DNA of 64,000 nt from Diplosphaera chodatii (Eukaryota; Chlorophyta; Trebouxiophyceae; Prasiolales; Stichococcaceae): assembly GCA_032358165.1 (NCBI GenBank), contig JAALGY010000008.1:2294001-2358000 (forward strand), read 5' to 3'. This document shows, piece by piece, positions 11,501 through 24,500 of this stretch. Below the pieces are notes generated by a model, which saw only the letters and a list, made by a program, of their open reading frames with translations, did not search any database and was not told the DNA's origin. Position 1 is the stretch's first letter. Each line of letters starts with the position of its first letter. The position numbers and the translations under genes were made by a program.

Positions 11501-12885
11501 TTGGCCGGATGTTGCTGCAGGAAGCGGCGGCGCTGGGGCACAGCGGCTTCCGGGCGCTCATGTCCTTCGACTACCGCTGGCAGGTGCGGAATATTGTGTA
11601 GAAATACACCCACCCTCTGCAAGAACGCTCGACGCTGCGACCTTGGGCTTGCAGTTAAGGGGCTCCCTTCCGCCGCTGCGTCGCACCCTGGATTGCATTC
11701 CGAATCGTTGGCTTCCGCCTCCAAATCTCAGGCGGCTGTGTGCCGCGCAGATGCTGGAGGGCGCGTAGCTGAGCGCGCAGCAGACCGAGGCGATCAGGGG
11801 GGTGCGGCGGCGGTACCTGGGCAACGTGGCGGAGCTGTCGCGGCAGCGCGACCAGCTGGAGGCCGTCCTGCAGCAGGTGCGCGCGCCAAACCAAGACCCT
11901 GAACCAATACCTGCTCCCGCACGGCAAGCCTGGCGTCCTTGCCGAAGCCCGCGCGCTGCCGTTTGAAGTGCGTTTTGGTTGGGAGTCGTGAGCCGGTTGC
12001 CGATCAGATGGTGCTGCTGGCGGCAGGACCCCTGGGCGCAGGGGGAGGTGGGCCCCGCATTCGGGCGCATGCAGCAGGCGATCGCCGCCATCGGGGACAC
12101 GCTGTGCCTGGAGCACGCCTGCCTGCTCAAGGCGCGTTCCGAGGGGCTCCGGGCTCCGGCCCTTGTTGTCAGCAGCGCCGTGCTGCCATGCAGATGCATG
12201 TGCGGTGGTAGAGGTCATAAGCCCCTGCCCATTCCGCCACTCAAAACCAAACTGCTGACATGAAGCGATGATGCCCTGCGCATCTATGTGCCGATTTGGC
12301 AGTGCCCCAGCTCTGGCTCAACGCTCTGAGGATGCCAGCTCAACGTGAACTCCTCCATGATGCAGGCGGTGGCGGCAGTTTTCTCTGTGCTGACGCCGCA
12401 GCAGTTTGCGCACGTGAATGTGGCCACGACGCCCGCGCACCCCAACGCCATGTGCATCGCCGAGACGTTCGCGGTGGTGGCGGGCGAGCCGCACGCGCGG
12501 CAGCTGGTGCGGCAGCTGCGGCGGCAGGCCGAGGGTGCGCTTCCTGGCTCAGCTGCCGTGCTGGCGGCGTGCATGACAGCAGGGATGTGTGCAGTGTCCG
12601 GCTGTGTGCATCGGACGAGAGCCTCGAGCAGGCTGTCAGTCAGCTGATATCTCGTGTCTGAGGCTGGCAAACTTATGCGCTGCAGGGCAGCCGCCGGCGC
12701 AGCTGGCGTCGATCGAGGATGCGGTGCCCGCGGGCGTGCGGCGGCAGCCGCCGCCGCCGGTGGACCTGGCGGCCCTGTACCCAAATGCCGCCCCCCCTGC
12801 AGCGGCTGCGCCTGCTGCGTCGCCATTTGCCGCCGCCGGGGCGGATGTGTGGCCGATCCCTGAGGAGGCGGTGCTGTCTATGTGA
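8561..12885 (+). CDS. bZIP transcription factor C
   Basis: Third paralogue, 598 aa, 14 exons: 8561-8650, 8840-9157, 9306-9437, 9685-9756, 9911-10024, 10277-10363, 10504-10590, 10737-10856, 11174-11278, 11521-11583, 11769-11876, 12027-12131, 12339-12534, 12686-12885. The basic region NNRRAQQRWRDRQK has N-x7-R at about 168-176 but Trp where A and B have Tyr. The zipper exon is 72 nt; WWLDAAMQ ends exon 6; VFTV (285-288) is in an 87-nt exon; exon 8 has YQEYLNAMAGCLVAL. The single 48-codon exon after the zipper in B is split in two in C. Intron 12 appears to start with GC (AAG|GCGCGT). The last exon junction is phase 1 in both B and C, and both end in a PPPVDLAALYP-type tail. Start: first ATG in a frame open from further upstream; no earlier ATG exists. 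Targets unknown. Confidence 0.85.
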
Positions 12886-14559
12886 CGCGGGCCCCCTGCA
12901 GGGGAGCCTGATGGTTGGCAGGCAGCGTGCGGGGCACGGAAGTGAGGGCACACGCTTTACAGTCAGCCGCCGCTGTGTGTGGGCAGCGTTGGAAGCCGGA
13001 AACGTGGAAAACGTTGGGCAATGTTGGAGACTTGAAGATGGCACCATGTGGCGCAGCGCATGCTCGCCTAGTGCAGCACTTTGCATAACATTGGCAGGCC
13101 CTATTGACGCCCGTACAGCAACGTGTGGGACCTTTGCATCTGGAAACATCACCTGCCAGTTGTCGTGCCATGCAGCACACCTGGGAATGCTCTTGCTTTT
13201 CATGTGATTTCGCACGGCACAGCGTCAGACGCCTGTACAGTATCATCAGGGATGGAAAACCACTCAGCGGGGGCTTGTGCTTGCATTGTGGCTGGCTGAC
13301 GGCGTGGTGGTGTCTAGCACTGGGCACTGGTTTGTTGGCGGGTCGTTGCTGCCAGCGTCGTGCAGCGATTAACTTGCTGCTTTGAATATCACATCTGGAA
13401 AGGCTCCCATGAAGAAGAGCGCTCTCTAATGACATATATACAGTATCGCAGCTACTGGCGGCGGCGGCGCCAAGCTGACGACACATCTCTCGAGCTGCCT
13501 GGCTCCTGTCCGCAATCGGGTACCAGCAGGGTGGTTGCCAGCAGACTGAGCATCCAAGGGGGAGCCTTCAGGTGCATGGAATGATTAGGGTAACAATTCA
13601 CGTGATCAGTAACAGCGCGTCCGCTGGAAGCCACGCTTGCTGGGGCGAGGTCAATGTTGACTCCGAGACGCGCACATCACGCTTTTGGGCCTGCCGACGT
13701 GACACAACTATGTGCTTCATGACTGTGCTGCATGCATCGCTATCTACTTCCTCGGGAACCTCGTGATCTGCGATATTCGCCGCGAAAGCCAGTGTACCAG
13801 CAGAAGTTCAGTAGGATAGGTCGCTGAACAGCACAGCCCGCGCAGCAGCACGCACGGTGCCGCTCTGAAAGGGCCGACGCCTGGCTCCTCATCTGGGTCC
13901 TGGGCCAGGTATGCCGTCCATGACGGTAGCAGCTGGCATGCCGTGGCTGCTGGGCGCAGATCTGTTGAAAGCTTCGGTGGTGCAGACTTCAGGGAGAAGT
14001 GTGCATGCGCGCACGACACGCCCGGGACACTGCTGTACATCTTAGGACGCAGCTGCAGGTCATCTCGAGCTGCTTCGCCACGTTGAACACAATGCTGGTG
14101 GAAAGACAAGGCCTTAGTTTGTCACTTGATCTTCGGCAGCCTGGCCAGGCTTCAGGTGCCCCTCAAGTGCAGCGGGTAACTCTACCGACGCAGTCGGCGC
14201 AAGCCTCATTACGGCTGCCTAGTAGCAAGCTGTTAGCTATATGCACAGTTCGTAGGCTTCTGTACCGCGCTCAGGAGTTCATTCGTGCAAAGCTCCGCGG
14301 GATGTGCGTGCATGCTCAACAACAGAAGCACGAACCCAGTAACCGCTGCCTGCGCTGCCAGCCCACTTAAACGTGATTGAGATGCCTACACACCACCCAG
14401 GTGTGGGGCTGGGTGTGACAGCCTGCAGCATTGACGTCGTCAGTTTGCTAGGAGCATGCGGCGCAAGCCACCTGCTGGCCTCAGCCCAACGATCTTGATG
14501 ATCCTCCCCGCAGGCCACCACTTCCTTGTTTCGCTAAGCCAGCGCGCTCAGGTCACGGC
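12886..14559. other. Spacer of 1.7 kb between bZIP C and secreted protein 1
   Basis: No gene recognised on either strand. A 202-codon minus-strand frame at 12878-13486 has no recognisable domain and overlaps the end of the bZIP C coding exon. TATATA occurs at 13435-13440, more than 1.1 kb before the next start codon, so its link to that gene is doubtful. A CACGTG sits near 13599. Confidence 0.5.
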
Positions 14560-17500
14560 ATGAGTGGGTCGGCTGCATGGCTGGAGGTGCTGCTGCTGGC
14601 GATGCTGCTTGGCCGCGCAGCAGCGTCGGCAGCCTTGGACGTTCAGCCGTTTCCCGCCCAGGACACGCTGCAGGTGCTGAAAAATCAGACACACAGGCCT
14701 CAACATGGTTCTCATCGCCCACTGCGTCTCGACAGCCGTCCACTACCAGGATCAGTGCACACACAGCGCCACGGTGGAATTCAGCAGCTCCCGACACCTT
14801 TGGCATGCCATGCAGGCAGCGGCAGCTGGGGTCAGCATCGGCTCGTTCTCCAACTCCACAGGCGCTGCCTCGTGGAACCGCAAGCTGCAGCAGGTACAAA
14901 CTGCTTCGAGATCCACGACACTTGCTGCTGCATGAGCGGTCCAGCAGAGCCAGCTGCGGGATGTCTGCGCCCCACAATGCGGCCATGGCTGGCCATGCAC
15001 TCAAGTTATGTACTCAAGCGACTGCCTGGCTGCCGCTGCAGCTGCCGAAGTCGCCGGCCGCCCAGGTCTTCCTGGACGGCGTGCTGCAAGACGCGCAGCT
15101 GGACCCAAAGTGCGCGACCCAGCCGACCTGCGGCGGCACCTTAATGGTGAACAACATCAAGGTGGTGGTGCCGAACAACGCCATGGTGTTCCTGCCGGCG
15201 AACTCGCTGACGTGGCAGGAGCTGTTCACCGGCGGCCAGACGGGGCTCGCGCTGAACGACCCGCCGTCCCCGGCCGGCGTCACGTACCTCGTCAGGTGAT
15301 CTCCCGGCACTTTTTCCTGACAGCGGTGTACATGCTGCAAGTCCACCACGTGCCCTCAGCATGGCTGACCCCCTGTGCAGCTGTTAACCGTAATGCGAAA
15401 CAGTCAGCATTCGAACAGTATTCCAAGGCCATTGTCATAGCGGCTGGAATGGCCGCGTCCTGACTCTCTCAAGGCAGCTGGTCACGATGTGTGCACGCCT
15501 TCTGCAGTGTGACGGCAAATCGGGTTGGCGGCCAGGTCATCGCTGGGCTGATCGACATCACACAGGACTCCCTGGTCACCGGTGGAGGTACGAACCAAGT
15601 ATGAAGGTTTGCCGGTGAACAGCAGCCTGGGACGTGCTCAGATATGCCAGCTGACACCACATGGATTCTTGACCGGTCCGATGCTGCTTGGCGGCAGGCT
15701 ACATCGAGGCAATCGACTACGCCACCGGCGAGCTCACCATTGAGGGCGCCGCCGTCAGGATCAACGGTGCGCATGAGCCGCAGGTGCTGAAGGGTTCGCA
15801 CTTTTGGCAAACGTGGACCACACGCCCTGCTTTGATTGACACCTAGCGCGTCTTGTATGTGATTCAGCTGCAATTATCTGTTTTGCAGACCCCACTGGGC
15901 GGTATGGCAGGAAGCAGATCGCGGGCTTTGACGACCGCTTCTGCGTGGATCCGGACAATCCCACCATCCGCGCCGCGACCGGCTTCCCCATGTGCGTGCC
16001 CCGCAGCAGCCCAGCGGATGCCGAAGACCCCATGTGCCCGGTAGGCTCCCGTCCAGAGACCCTGCAGTGCAGCTGAAGCATGTCAGGGATGCGGGCTGGT
16101 CATAGCCAGTTTGGCAGGTGCATTGCTTGGGCTGCTGTCAGCGGCTGCAGCTCACGCAGCTTTGGCCTGCTGTGAGCAGCCGCCGCGCTACGGTCACAGA
16201 GTGGCCACCTGCGGCCAGCCGAGCCCTGAGCTGCGCTGCCCTGGATGGGGGAGGCCCTGAAACATGCCCAGGCAGAGCAGCTGCGCCACTCATGCCGCAT
16301 GCTGAGACTGTGTATTGTATCGTTTGTGCAGTCAGTAAACCGGCCGGTTACTGCCGGCGTGCCGGCGGTCAGCATACAGATGAATGACCCGGGCAACAAC
16401 CCCGACCCCCTCAAGATGGTGGGCATCGTGCGAGCGGCATGTCACGCTCCCCACGTTGCCATCGGGCAGCCAGCTGCATGGCCCTGCCTGCTCTTCTGAT
16501 GCCCCGCTGGGATGTTTGCCTGACGCCGCGCTGCCTGGTCGTTCAACCGCCCCTGCTGCAGCTATGACCTTATTAGCGAGAGGGATGACATGCTGTCCTG
16601 CCCGCAGGCACCCTTGATGGTTGGTGATTACGTCACATACGCTGGCGTGCTGACAGGCAGCGGTTTCTTCTCGGCCTACGAGATCGTCAGCAATGTTGCC
16701 ATCTACACCAAGGTGCGCCACCAGGCGCCCCACCCTGTGGCATCTCCTTGGGCACCACCTGCCTTCCACCATCACTGCAGCTGCTGGCCGGCAGCAGCAG
16801 CAGCTGCACCCGCTGCCTTCTGTGCTACGGAAGCGCAGCCTCAAGCCTGCCCAGCGGGCGCTCTGCAACTGCAGGCTGGCGTGGATCCCGCTTACACGGT
16901 GTTCGAGGTGGCGATCACCCCGACAGGGGGCCTGAACGTGGCCGGCGCCATCGAGGCTGCGACTCGCTCCAGATACGAGGTGCCTGGCCTCAGGGCTCAT
17001 GTGCTGGGCATGTGGCGTGTGACGCGTACACATGGTCGATGGTAACCCACATCATGTGTCACATATGCTTTCGTAGAGGTTGCCCTAGCACAGCGGCTGA
17101 GACGCTGTCTGGCGACCTGCAGCTGGCACTGGCATGAAGATTCGCGGCATGTGCCCGGCGCAGGGCTTCACCACCGACCCCACGCGGCCCGTCCAGATCT
17201 GGGCGCTGGACTTCAGCTACAAGGACGGCACCTTCAGCAAGCGGGACCTCGGGCAGGCGAGCAGCGCAGCACGTCAGACTGACCAGTCAGTCTGCAGCCC
17301 TGCAAAGCATGGCTGTCTGAGAATGCTCAGATCGGGTGACAGCCTCCTCGCTTCTGCCCATGCGAGAGGCTTCCTGAAACCGTTGCCACTGGGAGGCGTA
17401 TGAGCAGCTGGGTGCCCATTCGGAGACGCAGCGGCAGATGCCTGGGTGGGCGTGCGCGCAGGTGGTGCCGGATCCGGGGGCGCCCGCGGGGGCGGTGCGA

Positions 17501-19754
17501 GGCCGATGGCGCATCCAGCCGCCCTGCGGCAACACCGGGCCGCTCACCGCCAGCAGCCCCTTCTCCAACAAGGGCTGCGTGCCGCCCGCGGCCGGGTGCG
17601 CTCATTTTGCACAGCACCCTATCCCACTGAACCCTGAGCTCCCAAACCACAGTTATCTGTTCGCTGCAGTCATTACTTTGCAATCCCTTGCCCTCTGGTT
17701 GGCTGGCTCCACCGGTCAAGGTGACCAGCTGCTGTGAAGGAGCCAGCGCACACAGCACGCTAGTGACGCTGCGGGCCCCATCGATGCTGCTGTATGGCAT
17801 CCAGAGATAGAGACAGAGTGCGTAGGTGCTTCAAAAACCGAACTGAGCATGATATGACGAGCTGTGTGTGGCACCTACCCGCAGGATCTACACGCCGCCC
17901 ACACGGGAGGTGATGGTGGAGGTGATGGGGTGCGCCCCGGTGCCCGGCGCCGCCAACAACATAACCTCCGGCGACGCGCCGGCCAACACCGGCGGCTGCA
18001 TGTACCGCAGCCCGACCATAGAGTACCTGTGGCCCGAGAACGTGCCGGGCACCCCCATCGTGGCCAACAACTTCCAGAGTGCGTGGCAGCAGCAGCGGCA
18101 GCACTGTGTGCTCTGGGTGGAGTAAAGCACCAAGGGCTGGCAGACATGCTCTGGAAGGTTGTGACACGAAGGCCCCGAAGTCGGCAGCGGCCTGTCACCC
18201 GAGTTGGTGATGTGCGCCCCGCTGCACCTGCGTCGGGCCTTGTCTGCTGGGTATGGTACTCACGACACTCACGCGCGTTTGTCTCGAACCACGCAGCTCT
18301 GCCGTTCCTGGTGCGCGGCGGCTACACCTCGGCCAAGGGCACGCTGGTCGGCGGCCTGGACCCCTGGCCCAGCGACACGCTGCCGGCCGACAGCTGCAAG
18401 CCGCCCGCCATCGCCATCGACCCGACGCTGTCAGCGACAGCAGGTGCACTGCTGCCCACAGTGCTGCAGGCAATGCCCTGCGGGCCTCCTGTTTGCCGAA
18501 TCGCAGATGTGCAGAGAGCTGACACATGTGTGCATGTGCTGGGTGGGCGAGTAAACATGTCAACTAGCCCCATGCATGGCACCTGCGCAGGCGGCAACGT
18601 CCTGCTCAGCGCCACCGTGACAGGCCCCGGCAGCCCGTTCTCCTACCACTGGACGGCGCTGGGCGCCGGCGGCGGCACCTCGGCGAACGCCGACCTGCTG
18701 TCCGCCACGTTCAAGGGCGTCACGGCAGATGCTGGAAGCAACTCCACGGTCTACACGCTGACTGTGACCAACACGTGCGGCTTTGCCAACAGCGCCAACG
18801 CGACCGTGGCTGTGGGGGGCGCCGGCACTGACAAGATCCTCGCCATCGCTCCCACAGTCGTCAAGAGCGGTGGGCATGGCGCTGGTCTGCCGGCTAGGGT
18901 TTGCATCGACATGCTGCACATCAAGCGGGCTGCGCTGCCTGCAGCCAAACTTGCCGGCATAAAGATGCACAGGGCAGCATGTGGAGCATGGCACACTGTC
19001 GACTGATCTGCAGTTTCCCCGACTTCGCAGGCACTGCCACCGTGAACATCACAGCCAGCCTCTCGGGGTCGGCCAACCGCCTGTTCAACTGGACGCTGCC
19101 AATGGGGCTGGCCTACAAGGCGCAGATGCCGTTCGCCAACGTCGCGTCCAGCAACTCCACCATTTTCTTTGCCGCGCCGATCCTGCCCGACACCATGACG
19201 ACGCCGCAGAAATACGTCGTCAACGTGACGGCGGGCGATACAACAAGCGCCTCAGCGGTCGTCACTGTGACGCCCGGCGGCTCCGACACAGTCGCCATCA
19301 CGGGGGTCACCTTCGTGTGCGCCAAACACAAGATGACGATCACTGCCACCGACAGCATCACCACGGCGGATGTGCAGCTGACGCTGCAGCCGTACACCGA
19401 CAACAGCGGCAAGGTACGGCTGTCGTCAAGCGAAACTACTGCACACGCATCTCGAATCAAGATACGCATGTGGCGCGGGTTCTGACATATGTCCATGTAG
19501 TCATCAGGCACACTGCAGCCGGCTGGCTTCTGAAAGGTTGCCCAATGCTTTGTGCGCAGGTGTTTGACCCTGCGCCCCTGGGCAACAAGTTTACAAACCA
19601 GGGCGCGGGGACGCATCAGATTGTGCTGGCCTCGGCGCCGCTCCCCAGCATGACGGTCACCTCCCTAACGGCGACGTCCAATCTGGGGGGCGCCAGTGTG
19701 CCGGTGGCCATCACAGCGGCGGCCGTGAAGGCAGGCGGCACCTGCACAATCTAG
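14560..19754 (+). CDS. Large secreted protein 1, fungal/bacterial-like family of unknown function
   Basis: 822 aa, 16 exons: 14560-14673, 14816-14893, 15042-15295, 15508-15587, 15698-15766, 15889-16040, 16332-16418, 16608-16712, 16875-16979, 17164-17256, 17462-17595, 17885-18078, 18297-18443, 18591-18869, 19031-19413, 19560-19754. Residues 1-24 form a signal peptide, followed by a short linker ending RKLQQ. The body carries FDDRFCVDPDNPTIR, a GFPMCVPR turn, VGDYVTYAGVL (about 283-293) and FTTDPTRPVQIWALD (about 350-364), then an Ig/PKD-like beta domain from about 538 (SPFSYHWTALGAGGG) and a C-terminal beta-rich part. From memory this order resembles uncharacterised secreted proteins of filamentous fungi and bacteria. 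Intron 10 has a GC donor (CAG|GCGAGC), supported because the neighbouring paralogue has GT at the same codon. Cell wall or extracellular location is inferred; no catalytic motif was seen. Confidence 0.88.
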
Positions 19755-21540
19755 CAATGCTGGTGTGTGTCTACTGTAGTACCGAGGCAGTGCTAGGCAC
19801 CTGCAATGCTATGCTACGCTAGATGGTGCAGGTGCGCTATAGACTGAAAGCGCACAGGTTGTGCACTGCTTGAGGTGCAAGCTGCCGATTTTGGTGGCCA
19901 CACCTTGCCTCCACCCTGTCGTTTCAGCAGTGATAGCTACAGTTGCATGCTCTTTTTGCCTTGGTTTCGGAGCTGCTGCAAGCGCTGCAGGCTGCCGACT
20001 CGTGTGTCAGAAATCCCTGTAAGTACTATCTATCAGCGCTGCTGCCCATCAGTTCCTGGGCATGCGGGTGCACCCTCTGCCGCCTCAGTCTCTATGTACA
20101 ACTGTGCATTGTGGACTGGTCCAGTGCAAGCAGCCCCGAATACCGTGGTTTGCATGCTCAGTCAGTCTACTAGGCAAGGCAGTCCATCTAACGTGCTGGC
20201 TGGCCTCGCCGCGCCTCGTTTTGCCGCATGTCATGAGTACGCACGTGCGGCGGCCGGGTACACTGAAGTTTTCCATGCTGTGACGGAAAGATCATCACGT
20301 GGGAATTGTGTGTGTGCACTGCCACACCTCTGCTGAAACAAGCAGCCGGCTCCTGAAGGCACGGGCAGCATCATGGTGCAATGTGCATGTGCAGGCGTGA
20401 TGATGGCACGCACGGTGTGGCCTGATGAAGTATCGGCGCAGCGCGCGGCTGTGTGCCAGATCATCAGAACAGTGGCGAGGTGCTGCCAGCAGTATGGTAG
20501 GCTGCAGTCAGAGGGAAGAAAGAGTGTACTTGTGCTGAGGCTGGCATGCCAACTCATGATCATCACGTCACCTGGAAGCTATGCCTGGTTGAAGCCACCC
20601 GGTCTGAGACAGGTAGGAGTCGACCGCTGAGACGGCCCAAGCAGCCCAAGCCGCGGCGTACAGTACATATCACGCTCACTCCAACCCGTTTCATAAGTCT
20701 CATCTGCATACTTGAGGTCGTGCAGCAGCTCGCGGGGTAGGTGTGCCTCGCGCCGGCCTGCGACTTCACACCACGCACAGCAGCTGCCGCCGTGAGCACT
20801 CCAGATAGCGTTGGCGCCCGCCGACTGGTGCCGCTAGCCTGGTGCGTCCGCCACTCGGTGCCATGATATGATGCGATTTATTTTCGTGGCGCTCGGCGCG
20901 CCTGTTGCTGGGCGGGTGGGTCATGGTGAACTTCAGGTGCCGTGAGCGGCCCGCACGACATTGGCCCGCAAGTCGGGAGCTGAATAACGGTTTGCATCCG
21001 AGCACCGCTGCACCCGACGCGCGTAATGCACTCGAGATACACCGTGATACCTCGTGGCAACGTTTCTGCAAAGGTCGGGGCTGCACATGTGTGCACGGTG
21101 TGTTCCAAGCGGACCGCGTGCAGGGCACGTAGGTGCCAATAGGTGCAAGATTGGCGGGACGTCTCTGCCTGGTTGAAATCATCGCCACCACCGTAACACA
21201 TGCAAGATGCTAATGCATAGCAACATGGTCTAAGTGCGCCAATCGCCCCTGGGTACGGTCCGCAGCAGTGCGAGGTTTGCTGGCACGATAGGAGGTCAGC
21301 AGGAATTCGTGCAGCGGTGTGAGACGTCTCTATCACAGAAGTGCGGCTGCGCTGTCGGCAGAAAGCCGCTTGCTCCTTGTTAGTTGTCATGACGGGCACC
21401 GTGCACTGCGACATGCGCACGCTTGCCTGTCGCGCGCTGTGCAACAACTGACGTCTGCCCGCCCGCCCATGATTGGGCACGTAGCGTGATGGGTCCCGTC
21501 TCCCTTGTGCAGGTGCTCCCGCCACAGCCGTCAGGCCAGC
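19755..21540. other. Spacer of 1.8 kb between the two secreted-protein paralogues
   Basis: No coding exon supported on either strand; the frames present are short and lack recognisable domains. A TGTAA at 20018-20022, 264 bases after the stop of secreted protein 1, is a plausible polyadenylation signal. A CACGTG occurs near 20297. The last part must include the 5' flank of secreted protein 2, but no TATA box stood out there. Confidence 0.5.
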
Positions 21541-24500
21541 ATGCAGCAATCAGTGTGGTCCCCTGCGGCCGCCGCGCTGCTGGTGGCGGTGCTGCTGCTC
21601 AGCCACACCGCCGCCGGCGCCGTGCGCACCCGCTCAATGGCCTTTGCAGAGGTACGGATACAGGTAGCAAGCGCGACCGATGTTCTGGCGGCCTGCATTA
21701 GCTTTTGACGTGTTGACCGCAGCGAGTGCGACGCCGGTGCATGTGCGCATGTGCAGGCGCGCGCGCGCCGCGCAGCCAACTACATCGGCCCGGAAGACGC
21801 GGCAACAGGCCACCGCAAGCTGCTCCAGGTGGCAACTCGTTCCCCTGCTTTGCGCTGTGCCCGGTTAAGGAACCTTGCCGCTGCCACCAACAGCAGTGGC
21901 GAACTGCCAAGCAGATGCAACACATTGTGACGCTCTCATGCCGCGCATCATCGTACTGTGTTGTGACACGCAGCTGCCCAAGTCGCCATCCGCTCAGATC
22001 TTCCTGGACGGCATCATCCAAAGCGCGACGCTGGACACGGCGTGCGCCGCCAGCCCAACGTGCGGCGGCAGCATCCAGGTCAACGGCATCCAGGTCACGG
22101 TGCCCAAGAACCTCATGGTCATGTTCCCCGCCAACGCGCTGACGTGGCAGGAGATGTTCAACGGCAACAAGAACTCGGTGCGTCCTGCTGTACATACATG
22201 TTTGTACCTGCGCTTGCTCGGGTGTTGGGCGCCAGCGCAGGGGTCTCGGAGACACCTTGCTGTTCGCTGCCCGCAAACACTTCCGGCAACTGCATGCTTG
22301 TAGGATACCTGTTCATCACCCTGCGCTTTCTGGAAGCAGGGCCTGGCTCAGAGCGACCCGTCGCCCACGGTTCCGGGGGCCACCTACCTGGCCGCCATCG
22401 TCGCAAACCGCATCGACACCGGGATCATCGCCGCCCTCATCGACATCTCGCAGGACGCCACATCCACCGGCTCAGGTCAGCACGCACCAGTGCACGTGGC
22501 CGCTAGGCATGCGTGACGTCAGCTGGTCTGGTGCCTGACAGCAGCATGGTTGTAAGGATTGACTGTCAGCCTGGTGACCAGCGTCAGCTGCTAGACTGTG
22601 CTGCCGCTTGTGCTACATGCTGAGCGTGGTCTACCGTGTATGTGACAGGCTACATCGATGCCATCGACTACTCATCTGCCACACTGACCATCGAGGGTGG
22701 GGCCAAGGTCCGGATCAATGGTGCGCCACCGCCCTGGAGTCTTGACCTGCCTGGGTTGCAGGCTCCCTCGTGTGCAGCGCCTGACCAGGCAGCTCCACGT
22801 TTGCATCGTGACGTTGCGCTACCAATGGCAGCATCGCTGCTACCCTGCTCACCTTCTGTCACCCTGCACCGCATCGGCGGCGGCCGCAGCTTGCTCAGCG
22901 CAAACCGCCACCAGCTGCACGCACGTAGGCATCGAATCCATGTAGCAAGCGGCCTCTGCTGATGCACAGACTTGATGGCTGACATGAGTTGGCATGCTGG
23001 CCTGCAGACCCGACCGGCCGCTACGGCAACGCGCAGACCGCGGGGCTGGACGACCGCTTTTGCGTGGACCCCGACAACCCCACGATCCGCTCCGCAACAG
23101 GGTTCCCCATGTGCATCCCGCGCACCGACCCTGCCGTCGCCCCCGAGGACCTCCTGTGCCCGGTGCGCTGGCTGACAAATTGGTTTGTTTCCATATTGTT
23201 CACCTGTCATTGAGGCAGATGTCACAGCAGTATAGCACGGCCCTGTGTCAGCGCGGTGCGGGGTAAGCTCTGGTGGTCCAGGAGCATGTGTCTGCAGCGG
23301 GATGCCTGCACATGTCCGACAAGCTAGGCGTGACCGGTCGGCACAGCGCCTGGTTCCCAACAGGCAGCGCAGCGTCGCTTGCAGTGCAGTGCAGTGCAGC
23401 GCCCAACGACCTTCGTGGGGAGACCATCCTCAGCAGCCTGTCCTGATCTTGTGCTGCAGACGACCAACCAGCGCCCGGTGCCGGCTGGCGCCCCCCCGCC
23501 GTCCGTCATCAACATGAACACCCCGGGCAACAACCCCGACCCCCTGAAGATGGTGCGCCGGCAGCTGGTGCCAGCCAATTGCTGGCTCTCTAGAAACACA
23601 GCAGGTTTAGCGCCTCCTAATAGTGCGATGACCCCAGCAGTGCCTCAATCCTGATGATGTCGGTGCAGTGATGCAAACTGCGGCAGGAGATGCTGCATCG
23701 CAGGCCACTTATCACCGTGTTGCTGACCAACGACTGCATGTTGGGTGCGTCAGGTGCCGTTCATGGTGGGCGATTACGTGACGTATGCCGGCGTGCTGAC
23801 GCCCTCCGGCGCCATCTCCGCCTACGAGGTTATCAACAACGTGGCCATTTTCACCAGGGTGCGCCGCTGCACCCTCTGTGATTGGTCCACACAATGGACT
23901 GGTCTATACCAATTGTTGTGTGAGTGGCACAGCCGCCATCGCCTGGCTGCATGCGCCCCTGGTGGCCCAGACAGCACGGCGTCGGCTGTACACCTGTCAG
24001 AATGGAAGCATGTCAAGCACTTCCATGGTGTGCAGGCCGGCGTGGACCCCGCGTTCACGGCGTTCGAGACGGCGCTGGTGGGCACCGGCGGCCTGAACGT
24101 GCTGGGCGCCGGCGAGGCCGCCGTGCGGTCCAGATTCGAGGCGCGTCTGGCTGCCGCCGCTGCTGCATGCTGCTGCTGCTGCTGCGCACTCTCTGAAGCA
24201 TACATATGCCCCCGGCTGCGCACTCGCATCATGCACCCTCTGGCACCAGCCACAGCCTGTGCCGCACAGCGCCACGCTGCTGCAGGCGGTGCTTGTACCT
24301 CCGCATCTGGTGCGGTGCAAGTTTCATGGTCGCACACACACAGCGCCTGCTTCAGCCGCTGATCAGTGACTTGCGCTGGGCGCAGGGCAGCACCACCGAC
24401 CCCACCCGCCCGGTGCAGCTGTGGGCGCTGGACTTCAGCTTCATGGACGGCACCTACACCAAGCGCGACCTCGGCCAGGTGAGCCCGCCGCGCGGGTCCA

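Noticed and set aside
12878..13486. 202-codon minus-strand frame in the spacer after bZIP C
   Set aside because: No homology recognised, overlaps the bZIP C stop region, and no promoter or splice support.
13594..20302. Further CACGTG palindromes near 13599 and 20297
   Set aside because: They lie in long spacers more than 900 bases from the next start codon; hexamers of this kind are expected by chance at this density.
23371..23400. Short GCAGT tandem repeat (four units) in an intron of secreted protein 2
   Set aside because: Too short to be more than a chance microsatellite.
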